Below are positions 52,633 through 60,101 of a DNA stretch of 64,000 nt, in pieces. This stretch comes from Paenibacillaceae bacterium (GTDB lineage: Bacteria; Bacillota; Bacilli; Paenibacillales; Paenibacillaceae), in contig CAAFUF010000016.1 in assembly GCA_900766135.1 (NCBI GenBank), positions 1 through 64,000 of the forward strand, written 5' to 3'. Positions within the stretch are counted from its first letter, which is position 1; the number at the start of each line of letters is the position of its first letter. Position numbers and translations under genes: made by a program. The notes under the pieces are model-generated. The model ran no database searches. It saw only the letters and a list, made by a program, of their open reading frames with translations, and was not told where the DNA came from.

Positions 52633-53067
52633 GTGAGCAAAGGAAATAAGGGTTGGTTATGGGGTGCCGCCATCGGCACGGTTGCCGGTGCGGTAACGGC
52701 GTTGCTGTTTGCTCCCAAAGCCGGGAAAGAGCTTCGCAAGGATATTGCCGACGGCGCTCGTCAGGTTGGCGAGAAGACGCAAGAGGTTGCCGGCAAAGTA
52801 TCGGAGCAAAGCACGGTGCTGGTAGGCAAGGTGAAGGAAGCCGCCGAAGGGCTGATCAGCGAAATTCAAAGCCGCCGGTCCGCCAAGGACATTGCGGAGG
52901 AGGAAGTAGCTCAAGTCTCCGCATTTGCGGAGGATGAGGAGCCTGCGGCCGAGGAGGAGACGGTAGTTCTCGGCGTTGTATCGGGAGAGGAAGCGACTGA
53001 AGCCGGCGAGCTCGAAGTCGCAGCCGCGGAAGCGGCAGCAACTGCCGAAAGCGAAGAGGACAAATAA
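52633..53067 (+). CDS. YtxH-domain protein
   Basis: This is a 144-residue protein with one N-terminal hydrophobic segment (WLWGAAIGTVAGAVTALLFAPKAGKELRKDI), the hallmark of the YtxH/general stress family, then a helical stretch, and a highly acidic Glu/Ala C-terminal tail of about 55 residues. The start is GTG at 52633. Gram-positive relatives are general-stress induced; the molecular role is unknown. A clear terminator follows. Confidence 0.88.
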   Translation: MSKGNKGWLWGAAIGTVAGAVTALLFAPKAGKELRKDIADGARQVGEKTQEVAGKVSEQSTVLVGKVKEAAEGLISEIQSRRSAKDIAEEEVAQVSAFAEDEEPAAEEETVVLGVVSGEEATEAGELEVAAAEAAATAESEEDK

Positions 53068-53095
53068 CCCGAACGGCTAACCTAAACGATCGCCT

Positions 53096-53123
53096 GAAAA
53101 AGACCCGCTGCCGGGTCTTTTTC
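53096..53123 (+). terminator. terminator after the YtxH gene
   Basis: AAAAAGACCC pairs with GGGTCTTTTT, giving a T-run. Confidence 0.92.
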
Positions 53124-53245
53124 CCGTTTTCTCCATCATTGCGGGTTTTCTTGCACCGGAAATTGAGTTAAGATTTAGGTACCCTTTGAAGACCCGAGTC
53201 ATAAAGTAACGAGAGGGAATTTAAACTATACATGAAGGATGCGGT

Positions 53246-54064
53246 ATGTTCGTGCAGCAAGCCATCGCTATACTAGACTCGGGAGTGGGAGGCCTCACCG
53301 TCTGCAAGGAAGTCATGAGACAGCTTCCAAGAGAGAAGATCATTTACTTCGGTGATACGGCCCGAGCTCCCTACGGTCCAAGATCGCCTGAAGAAGTTCG
53401 CTTGTTTACCGAGCAAATCGTCGATTATTTGATCCAATTTCAGCCTAAATTGATCGTGATCGCCTGCAATACGGCTACGGCGGCCGCGCTTGATTTCATT
53501 AAAGCCAAAGTCGACATTCCCGTGATCGGCGTGATCCACCCCGGAGCCAGAGCGGCGATCAGCGCCACCAAGACCGGCAAGATCGGCGTGATCGGAACGG
53601 TGGGGACGATTCGAAGCGGGGCTTATACCGCAGCATTGCGAGAACTTAATCCGCAAACCGAGATCGTCAGCGAGGCTTGTCCCGAGTTTGTTCCCCTGGT
53701 AGAGAAAGGGCTGTACGATACGAAAGAAGCGCTTCTCGTGGTGCAGCAATCGCTGCGGGGAATGAAGGAACATTCGATGGATTGCCTGATTTTAGGCTGT
53801 ACTCATTATCCCTTCTTAAAAGATCCGATCCAGCAGGTGATGGGTCCCAAAGTGAAGCTTATCAGTTCTGCGGACGAAACCGCGAGAGAGATCAGCACCG
53901 TGCTTCACCAGCGCGGATGTCTGGCACGCGGCAACCGGATCCCCGTGCACCAGTTTTTCTGCAGCGGGGATGCGGAGATGTTCCGCAAGATCGCCCGCCA
54001 ATGGCTGGGCGAGCAAATCGAGCTGACACCGATCGTCTGGCAGGTGTCCAGCCCGGCAGGGTAA
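53246..54064 (+). CDS. murI: glutamate racemase
   Basis: This enzyme makes D-glutamate for peptidoglycan. The 272-residue chain has the two catalytic cysteines in the aspartate/glutamate racemase motifs IACNTATAAALD (about residue 73) and LILGCTHYPFL (about 184), with DSGVGGLTV and YFGDTARAPYG at the N-terminus. It stands alone, with a terminator shared with the convergent lipid-kinase gene. Confidence 0.95.
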   Translation: MFVQQAIAILDSGVGGLTVCKEVMRQLPREKIIYFGDTARAPYGPRSPEEVRLFTEQIVDYLIQFQPKLIVIACNTATAAALDFIKAKVDIPVIGVIHPGARAAISATKTGKIGVIGTVGTIRSGAYTAALRELNPQTEIVSEACPEFVPLVEKGLYDTKEALLVVQQSLRGMKEHSMDCLILGCTHYPFLKDPIQQVMGPKVKLISSADETAREISTVLHQRGCLARGNRIPVHQFFCSGDAEMFRKIARQWLGEQIELTPIVWQVSSPAG

Positions 54065-54069
54065 TCGAT

Positions 54070-54114
54070 AAAAAAACCTTTGGCGGGTATTTCGTCCCGT
54101 CCAAAGGTTTTTTT
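54070..54114. terminator. bidirectional terminator
   Basis: AAAACCTTTGG (54073-54083) pairs with CCAAAGGTTTT (54101-54111), with T-runs on both strands. Confidence 0.92.
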
Positions 54115-54134
54115 GGAAACGCGGCCCGACGGCT

Positions 54135-55046
54135 TTACGCCGTTTCCGGCACGGGACGCAGGATTTGAATGGCGCCGGGATCCGCCGATGCGTTAAGCGG
54201 CGTGGCGGCAACATCTTCCCCGTCGCCCAAGGCAAGGCGAGGGATGGGGCTCGACACCGTGATATTCCGGCCCCTTAGCATCGTGACGAACGGGAACTTG
54301 GTATGGGCGCCGAATAAGACGGTTGGAAACAAAAGCAGCAGCTTCAGCTTCGAGCAATCGTGTACGACGCAGAGATCAAGCACCCCGTCGTCCGGCTTGG
54401 CGTCGGGGCAGATGGTCAGTCCGCCGCCATAGCTGTCGACATTGTTGATGGCCGTCAGCCAGGCGGACTCGAAGCGATGGGCGATCCCGTCGCAGTCGAC
54501 GTTCAAGGGGCCGGGACGAAACGTAAGCAGGGTATGAAAGATGCCGATAATGTAAGCCAGCCTGCCAAGTCCCAGCGCATTGCATATTTTCTTGTAGCGG
54601 CTGCGGTTAACGTTACGGGCCACCTCGGCATCAAAGCCGACGGCAAGCGCGGTCAACGTGCTGCGGCCCGCGACGGCGATTAGGTCGGCCGAAGACGGAC
54701 GGCCGTTTAACAATACCTCCAGCGCGGCCCGAGGACGGCGCGGGATGCCGAAGCCGCGGGCGGTGTCATTGCCCGAGCCGGCCGAGAATACGGCCAGCGG
54801 AACGCCGGAGTGCCGCATCGCCGGCAGCAGGCCGTGAATCGTGCCGTCGCCGCCGACCACCCCCACGGCCTCCCATGTCTCATGGCCGGACAGCCGAGCC
54901 TGAAGAAATGTATGCGCTTGCTCGCCGCTGTCCGTGAAGGCGTGCTCGTAAGGAATGCCCCGCCGGCGCAGCTGCTTGCTGATTTTGTTCCAAACCCGGC
55001 GGCCTTCGCCATTCCCGGCATTTGGATTCACGATAAACAAATACAT
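54135..55046 (-). CDS. diacylglycerol kinase-like (YegS/BmrU/DagK family) lipid kinase
   Basis: This 303-residue cytosolic or peripheral-membrane enzyme has the kinase-fold motifs NPNAGNGEGRRVW (about residues 7-19), VVGGDGTIHGLL (about 63-74) and SAGSGNDTARGFGI, as in the DgkB/YegS family that phosphorylates diacylglycerol or related lipids. The C-terminal beta domain is normal. It is divergent from traX. Which lipid is used is unknown. Confidence 0.88.
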   Translation of the reverse strand: MYLFIVNPNAGNGEGRRVWNKISKQLRRRGIPYEHAFTDSGEQAHTFLQARLSGHETWEAVGVVGGDGTIHGLLPAMRHSGVPLAVFSAGSGNDTARGFGIPRRPRAALEVLLNGRPSSADLIAVAGRSTLTALAVGFDAEVARNVNRSRYKKICNALGLGRLAYIIGIFHTLLTFRPGPLNVDCDGIAHRFESAWLTAINNVDSYGGGLTICPDAKPDDGVLDLCVVHDCSKLKLLLLFPTVLFGAHTKFPFVTMLRGRNITVSSPIPRLALGDGEDVAATPLNASADPGAIQILRPVPETA

Positions 55047-55166
55047 GAGGACTCCCCTATCTATGTTGACAGCGCCAAATGGCGTAATTTCAGTCTACTG
55101 AAGATTTGAATAAATGAAAATCAAAATTTTTCGAACCCCCGTTGATGGACGAAAGGAGTGTAGGCC

Positions 55167-55790
55167 GTGCAACTGATCGCCATGATCACCATGCTGATCG
55201 ACCATGTCGGGCTGCTGTTTTTTCCCGGAGAAGTGCTGTGGCGGATAATTGGGCGGATTGCCTTTCCGATCTATGCCTATGCGCTGGTCCAGGGTCATGT
55301 GCATACCTCCGATTACCGGAAATATGCGATTCGTTTGTTTCTGATCGCCGTCCTTTCGCAAATTCCTTATCAGCTGGCCTTCGATACGAACGGACTTAAC
55401 GTTGTCGCAACCTTGTTTGTCTCATCCTTGGTCCTTCGTATGCTGGATTCGGCCAAACCGGGGCCGCTCTCGGCCGTGATCATCGCCGGCGTATGCGTAC
55501 TCATGGAAGTGCTTCCGTTCGATTACGGCGCCTATGGGCTGCTGCTGGTACTGATCTTCAAGTATGCCGGGCAAGGAAAAGCGGTGGCGATGCATCTGCT
55601 GCTGAACCTCGTTTATTTGTTTGCCTACGGCTGGGTGATCCAATTGGCCAGCATCCTGCCGACGATCGTGATCGCTTACGGACCGGGGCTGTGGCGAAAG
55701 CTCGAAGCATGGCGGCTTCCCCGCTGGGTGTGGAGAGCGTTCTACCCTGCGCATTTGGCGGTATTGGCGCTGCTGGTGTACCTGATGTAG
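55167..55790 (+). CDS. TraX-family membrane protein
   Basis: This 207-residue membrane protein has six or so hydrophobic helices in the TraX (PF05857) pattern: LIAMITMLIDHVGLLFFP near the start, GRIAFPIYAYALVQGHVHTSDYRKYAIRL, and later VLPFDYGAYGLL. TraX is named for pilin N-acetylation in F plasmids, but chromosomal Firmicute copies have no conjugation context and none is seen here. The start is GTG at 55167 after AAAGGAGTGTAGGCC. Confidence 0.85.
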   Translation: MQLIAMITMLIDHVGLLFFPGEVLWRIIGRIAFPIYAYALVQGHVHTSDYRKYAIRLFLIAVLSQIPYQLAFDTNGLNVVATLFVSSLVLRMLDSAKPGPLSAVIIAGVCVLMEVLPFDYGAYGLLLVLIFKYAGQGKAVAMHLLLNLVYLFAYGWVIQLASILPTIVIAYGPGLWRKLEAWRLPRWVWRAFYPAHLAVLALLVYLM

Positions 55791-55798
55791 CGGCAGAT

Positions 55799-55999
55799 TC
55801 AGGGCGTCCCGGATTTTATTGCCTGGACGCTTTGCACGAGTATCCCCTTTGATCAGGGCCAAGTACTGGAAAAAGAGCTCGCCTCACTTCGGGCCCTTGC
55901 CCCCTGAATGAAAGGGATAATCGTGCAAAGGCAGCGTGAGGGACACGCACACAAGGTGGAAGTTAGCACCAGTCGAGGACGCCGTCCGGCGTTTTTTTT
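55799..55999 (+). ncRNA. candidate structured RNA, 6S-like rod
   Basis: Between traX and the next gene the DNA folds into one long rod. The closing stem is GGCGTCC (55803-55809) with GGACGCC (55977-55983). The main stem is TTTGCACGA (55831-55839) with TCGTGCAAA (55921-55929), continued by TATCCC/GGGATA and TCAGGG (55853-55858)/CCCTGA (55902-55907). A large internal bubble separates them, and its 3' side holds a small hairpin GGTG/CACC. A rod with central bubble and 3'-side hairpin is the shape of 6S RNA, the inhibitor of sigma-70 type polymerase. The 3' end forms ACGCC/GGCGT followed by eight T. No protein frame is supported. The alternative is a leader riboswitch. Confidence 0.5.
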
Positions 56000-56081
56000 G
56001 CGCCATGAAACATGTTAAAATAGGGTATCTTATATTTGAATGGGATAGATATATCCGGCCTGAAGGCAGGGAGGGATGGAG

Positions 56082-56321
56082 ATGAAATGGAAAAGCTGGT
56101 GGTCGCTTCGTCGTTGGTCCCATATTTTTCGCCGGACTCTCCCGTTGCTGACTTCGGGCAAAGTCCCGTTTACCGACAAGCTGCTATTGGTCGTGCCGGC
56201 GCTGCTCTATTGGGTGCTGCCGGATGTGCTGCCGTGGATTCCGATCGACGACATGGCCGTGACCATGCTACTGATGGATTGGTTCGTCACCCGGGCGGAG
56301 CGAAAAATCCCGAAGGTTTAG
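56082..56321 (+). CDS. small DUF1232-like membrane protein
   Basis: This is a 79-residue protein starting MKWKSWW. The pattern PFTDKLLLVVPALLYWVLPDVLPWIPIDDMAVTML resembles the DUF1232/YkvA membrane module (KLLL..ALLY.L.P.D..P.iP..DD). The ATG at 56082 is 6-7 nt from GGGAGGG; the ATG at 56076 touches it. A C-terminal basic tail follows. It lies directly behind the 6S-like RNA region. The function is unknown. Confidence 0.7.
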   Translation: MKWKSWWSLRRWSHIFRRTLPLLTSGKVPFTDKLLLVVPALLYWVLPDVLPWIPIDDMAVTMLLMDWFVTRAERKIPKV

Positions 56322-56403
56322 CGTTTGGCCTTGCTTGTTGGACGGTGTTTCTTTACAATAGGAATGTTAGAGGAAGCTATTTTTGTGCGATAGGAGAGAT
56401 CTT

Positions 56404-56706
56404 ATGAACGTCAAAATTACCCGCAATGCGGCGAAAGTGATACAAAAGGAACTGGCGAAGGAAGAGAACCAAGGCTTGGTGCTGAAGGTGTTCATCACCC
56501 ATTCCCACGGCGACCATGCCCACTACGGCCTGGATTTGGCCAAGCCGGGCGACGCCGATCAAATCGTCCCAACGGACAAGGAGATCGATGTGATCGTGGA
56601 AGGCACCGATCCGCTGCTTGACGGCGTGAAGATCGATTATTTGTATTTCCCGGAAGAAGGATTCGTCATTACGAACCCGTCCAAAGGGAATCACGGGGAT
56701 CACTAA
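56404..56706 (+). CDS. HesB/IscA-like protein lacking all carrier cysteines
   Basis: This 100-residue protein has the A-type iron-sulfur carrier fold (ITRNAAKVIQKELAKEE, then LDGVKIDYLYFPEEGFVITNPS). The three cysteines that bind clusters in IscA/SufA are gone: the first-Cys loop reads ITHSHGDHAHYG (H33, H35, H38, H40) and the CxC end reads NHGDH (H97, H100). The histidines could form a different metal site. The start is ATG at 56404 after GATAGGAGAGATCTT. It precedes the DUF1450 gene by 31 bp. Function unknown. Confidence 0.8.
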   Translation: MNVKITRNAAKVIQKELAKEENQGLVLKVFITHSHGDHAHYGLDLAKPGDADQIVPTDKEIDVIVEGTDPLLDGVKIDYLYFPEEGFVITNPSKGNHGDH

Positions 56707-56737
56707 GCTTTAGCTAACGATAAAGAAGGGACCTGGC

Positions 56738-56968
56738 ATGGCTAACGATATTCGGATTTGCGATAAATGCAATCATATCCGCATGAAGACGTTTGTACCA
56801 AAGTTGCAAAAGCTCGCGCCGGACGCCGAGATCAAAATCGGCTGCAAATCGTATTGCGGTCCGTGCGGCAAAAGAGCGTTCGTATATATCAACGGCAGAT
56901 ACGTCAGCGCGCCGACCGAAGAAGAGGTGCTGGCCAAGGCTGCACCGTTCGTGAAGAAACCGAAATGA
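56738..56968 (+). CDS. DUF1450 (YuzB-like) small protein
   Basis: This 76-residue protein has paired cysteines: ICDKCNH near residue 8 and GCKSYCGPCGKRAFVYINGRYV near residue 36. The CxYCGPC pattern is the DUF1450/YuzB signature, a thioredoxin-like small protein that may bind metal. The ATG follows AAGGGACCTGGC. It is paired with the HesB-like gene (31 bp apart) and closed by a GC-rich hairpin. Confidence 0.8.
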   Translation: MANDIRICDKCNHIRMKTFVPKLQKLAPDAEIKIGCKSYCGPCGKRAFVYINGRYVSAPTEEEVLAKAAPFVKKPK

Positions 56969-57027
56969 TAAAATCACCGGGTATATGAGCATCTGAAATC
57001 CGGGCCGAGAGATGATGCGGCCAAACG

Positions 57028-57060
57028 TTAACCGCCGGGGCTTTATGCCCCGGCGGTTAA
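57028..57060. terminator. GC-rich hairpin after the DUF1450 gene
   Basis: TTAACCGCCGGGGC (57028-57041) pairs perfectly with GCCCCGGCGGTTAA (57047-57060). No T-run follows, so efficiency as a terminator is uncertain. Confidence 0.6.
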
Positions 57061-57063
57061 TCA

Positions 57064-57283
57064 ATCGTGGTCACAAATGCAAAAGTGCATGCGATTTACG
57101 TCGAAACTCCTCAAAACGGACGCCTCACCTGTAAAAGTGCAGTTCATTCCCGACTCCTATCCCCTTTTTTTATCGAGCAGCCTTTAAGAGATGCATTTAT
57201 GCATTTGATGGGTCAATATCAGGTAAAATTAGTCCGATCACCTGCACATTTGCATTTCGTGAGAAATAGCAACCGTGCATACT
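57064..57283. other. AT-rich intergenic stretch with inverted TGCA-type repeats
   Basis: No gene is visible. AAATGCAAAAGTGCA near 57076 and TGCACATTTGCATTT near 57244 are inverted copies (14 of 15 positions), with further GTAAAAGTGCAG and ATGCATTTATGCATTT in between. It lies at the 3' end of the minus-strand SEDS gene. Confidence 0.55.
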
Positions 57284-58585
57284 CTATCCCCCCACGCGGA
57301 CCATATCCTTTCGCCGATACACGCTGTAAATAAGTCCGATGGCCGCCAACTGGACCAGCAGTCCGCTTCCTCCGTAGCCGATCAAGGGAAACGGTACGGC
57401 GGAAATCGGCAATACTCCGAGGGACATGCCGATGTTCCAAGCGAATTGCACGGCGAATAAAGCGCCGAGACCGGTAATAAGCATTTTTCCGTAAACATCC
57501 CCCACAGAGAAGGTTGCTTTGATCAATTGCTGAACGAACAACCCGATGATCGACAAGACGAAGATTCCGAATATCCATCCCAGACTGAAGATGAGGTAAG
57601 TAAAGACGTTGTCCAAATGGAGGTAGCCGGGCAGGCCCGGAATGGACGAACCAAAACCGTGCCCATACCATCCGGCCGAACGAATAGCCTCATCTATTCT
57701 CGTATAAAGGTATCCCGCGCCTTCCGGATCCCGCTCCCGCAACGCAAAACCGATCAGTCGATCCCGGCCGCGCTCGCTGAGCAGCACCGGCAACAGGAAG
57801 ATCGCCGTGACGAAGGAAAGGTATGCCACGACCCAGCGCCATCCATACCTTGAAAAACACAGCATCAACGCAAACGTGCCGGCATAAGGCATCAGGCTCG
57901 CGAAGGACGGGAACGACGCAAACAGCAGCAAAGGGATGATGCCAAACACAAAGATCTTCCCTATCGCGTTCCAGTGTCCTTCCAATCCCCGGGAAAAATA
58001 ACCTGCCGCTGCGATGGTAAAGAGATACGGACAAACCGCCGTGATGTTGATCCCGCCTAGAATATAACCGCGCGCCCCGTTAACCTGTTGGCTCCACAGG
58101 TGGGCGATCAGGATCAGCATCACCGCCAGTCCGTAGATCATCGCGGAATACCTGTACCATTTCCGGTAATGCATCCGGCCTAGAGCGAACAAAAAAGCCA
58201 AGCCGACCGCCATGAAAATCGCTTGTCTGATCAGCAGATCGAAGCCGGATAGAAATCCGTTATCGGCATTATTGCTGAACTGCACAGCGTACATAGCGAG
58301 CAGTGCAATCGACAGCAGTAACCCCAAGGAGCACAGCATGGCCCATGGGATACGCGGCTTGTGCACCCGGTTTAATCCCTGCGCGACCGCCTCCGAGTCG
58401 CCCATCTGGGCAATAGCCCGCCGCGCGGCCGCCTCGTCGTCTAACCCTTCTGCCCGTACCGACAGCCATAGTTCGTCCAAATGGCCGGATATCTCCTCTT
58501 CGATCTCCTGGCGCAGCTCGCGAGCTTTCACTTGCCTGACTACCTGGTCGACATACTCTTGCAACAACGGATGTAGCTGATTCAT
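57284..58585 (-). CDS. HAAS-domain/SEDS (FtsW-RodA-SpoVE) fusion protein
   Basis: This 433-residue membrane protein combines two parts. Residues ~1-70 are a soluble HAAS-like permease-prefix helix bundle (HPLLQEYVDQVVRQVKARELRQEIEEEISGHLDELW, then EAAARRAIAQMGDSEAVA). From ~75 on it is a SEDS polymerase-type protein with about ten helices and the C-terminal signature PLIGYGGSGLLVQLAAIGLI. SEDS proteins polymerise lipid II glycans in growth or sporulation. The ATG at 58585 follows GGGGAGGG. It overlaps the PadR gene by ATGA, so the pair is a PadR-controlled operon. The target process is unknown. Confidence 0.88.
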   Translation of the reverse strand: MNQLHPLLQEYVDQVVRQVKARELRQEIEEEISGHLDELWLSVRAEGLDDEAAARRAIAQMGDSEAVAQGLNRVHKPRIPWAMLCSLGLLLSIALLAMYAVQFSNNADNGFLSGFDLLIRQAIFMAVGLAFLFALGRMHYRKWYRYSAMIYGLAVMLILIAHLWSQQVNGARGYILGGINITAVCPYLFTIAAAGYFSRGLEGHWNAIGKIFVFGIIPLLLFASFPSFASLMPYAGTFALMLCFSRYGWRWVVAYLSFVTAIFLLPVLLSERGRDRLIGFALRERDPEGAGYLYTRIDEAIRSAGWYGHGFGSSIPGLPGYLHLDNVFTYLIFSLGWIFGIFVLSIIGLFVQQLIKATFSVGDVYGKMLITGLGALFAVQFAWNIGMSLGVLPISAVPFPLIGYGGSGLLVQLAAIGLIYSVYRRKDMVRVGG

Positions 58586-58914
58586 GCCGGTCCCTCCCCG
58601 AGTACACGATTCACGGCTCCGGTGAACCTTTGCCATTCCTGCTTCTTCTCCTGAAGCTGACGTTTGCCTTGGTCTGTGATTCGGTAGTATTTGCGTTTTC
58701 GGCCGTCGGCCATCTCCCAATAGGAAACAAGCCATTTTTCCGTCTCCATCGCGTGAAGAATCGGGTAAAGTGTACCTTCCTTCAAATCGAACGTTCCTTC
58801 CGACATCCGTTCGAGCTCTTTGATTAATTGGTAACCATACAACTCCTGCTTGTCTAGAAGGCTGAGGATTAGCATGCCGGTACTACCTTTAAGAAGTTCC
58901 TTATTGACTTTCAA
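58582..58914 (-). CDS. PadR-family transcriptional regulator
   Basis: This 110-residue winged-helix regulator has ELLKGSTGMLILSLLDKQELYGYQLIKELERMSEG followed by the FDLKEGTLYPILHAMETEKWL wing and the KYYRITDQGKRQLQ end, classic PadR features. The start is taken as TTG at 58914 behind AAGGTGGTG; the ATG at 58968 overlaps the promoter. It is coupled by ATGA overlap to the HAAS-SEDS gene. PadR plus a HAAS-domain membrane protein is a recurrent pair, here with SEDS in place of the usual transporter partner. Confidence 0.9.
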   Translation of the reverse strand: MKVNKELLKGSTGMLILSLLDKQELYGYQLIKELERMSEGTFDLKEGTLYPILHAMETEKWLVSYWEMADGRKRKYYRITDQGKRQLQEKKQEWQRFTGAVNRVLGEGPA

Positions 58915-58944
58915 ATCAGCACCACCTTCCATAATCATACAAAT

Positions 58945-58973
58945 ATTATACATAGGATTATTATGCATAGCAA
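58945..58973 (-). promoter_or_regulatory. promoter of padR with direct repeats
   Basis: On the minus strand TTGCTA (58973-58968), a 17-bp spacer and TATAAT (58950-58945) form a good promoter. CTATGCATAATA and CTATGTATAATA, two copies of one 12-mer, cover it and are likely PadR binding sites. Confidence 0.65.
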
Positions 58974-59064
58974 ATCTATGTATTGGCTAGGAAGATTTTT
59001 CTGGTAGGGTATTCTTAGGTAAAATAGATCCAATCTGTTCAAAACGAAGCAAAGGAGCCGGATC

Positions 59065-60036
59065 ATGGGAGCGATTCAGGAACGCATGGCGGATGTGGCG
59101 CGTTATCGCGCGGAGCGTACGGCCAGGGAGGATTTCGACGGGTTTTGGAAACGGATGCTGGAACGGTTTGCGGCCAAACCGCTGCATGACCGCCGAGAAC
59201 CTGCGGCTACCTTTATGCAGGGGGTTGGCGCGGAACGCGTACAGTTTGAGGGCTACGACGATACGCCGCTGCACGGCTGGTTTCTGGTTCCGAACCCGAA
59301 CGATGGAGATGGACGGAAACGCAAGTTTCCGTGTCTGGTGATTTACCAGGGATACCAGTCGCATCGGGGGATTCCCGAAAATTATGCGGCCTGGCTGCAG
59401 ATGGGTTACGCCGTTTTTGCGGTGGATACGCGGGGCCAGACGGGAGAAACGGGAAATCGCCTGGCCTCTAACCGGGGCATCGTCAAAGGATGGATGACTC
59501 AAGGTTTATTGGAGCCGGAGCAATTCTACGGCTTGGCCATGACGATCGATGCTTGGAAGGCGTTGCAATGGGTGAGCGCCCAACCCGAGATCGACGCGGA
59601 GCGGATCGGGGTGTATGGAACGAGCCAAGGCGGAGGGTTAGCCTTACAAATGGCGGCGTTAAGCGAGGTTCCCTGCGTGGCCGTCGCCAATGTCCCAAAC
59701 CTGTGCCATTTGGAATTCGCGTTGATGAATTCGACCGGTTCCGTCTCGGAAATCGCCGAATTCGTGGCCCGAAATCCGGGAGCATTGGAGCAGGTGCTTA
59801 CGACGCTGAGTTATTTTGACAATCTGAATTTGGCCGAAAAAATCAAGGTTCCCGTGTTATACTCGGCGGGCTTTAAAGATTTGATCTGCTGGCCGGAAAC
59901 GATCGCTGCGGCCTACAACCGTAATCCCGCGGCAGGTAAGGAGCTGTTGCTCTACCCGTTTATGGGGCATGAGGAAGGGCCTGATGAGCATCGCCTGAAA
60001 GCGTACGCCTTCTTGCACGAGCATTTACGGCCTTAG
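59065..60036 (+). CDS. acetyl xylan esterase / cephalosporin-C deacetylase family hydrolase
   Basis: This is a 323-residue alpha/beta hydrolase of the AXE1 family. The nucleophile S187 sits in GTSQGG, the acid in SAGFKDLICWP, and the catalytic histidine in YPFMGHEEGPDEH. The oxyanion region YQGYQSHRG is also typical. Members remove acetyl groups from xylan fragments or other small esters inside the cell. The ATG follows AAAGGAGCCGGATC. It lies near the AraC/DUF4185/ABC carbohydrate locus, which suits a role in oligosaccharide use. Confidence 0.88.
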   Translation: MGAIQERMADVARYRAERTAREDFDGFWKRMLERFAAKPLHDRREPAATFMQGVGAERVQFEGYDDTPLHGWFLVPNPNDGDGRKRKFPCLVIYQGYQSHRGIPENYAAWLQMGYAVFAVDTRGQTGETGNRLASNRGIVKGWMTQGLLEPEQFYGLAMTIDAWKALQWVSAQPEIDAERIGVYGTSQGGGLALQMAALSEVPCVAVANVPNLCHLEFALMNSTGSVSEIAEFVARNPGALEQVLTTLSYFDNLNLAEKIKVPVLYSAGFKDLICWPETIAAAYNRNPAAGKELLLYPFMGHEEGPDEHRLKAYAFLHEHLRP

Positions 60037-60101
60037 AGGGCTGCTGTCCCCCAAGCGACCCGGGCTGCCTAGCGCACGACCTGCCGGGCGGCCTGTCCGG
60101 C

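Noticed and set aside
55167..55790. Conjugative element suggested by TraX
   Set aside because: No relaxase, type IV secretion, integrase or att-like repeats are seen; chromosomal TraX homologues are common in Firmicutes.
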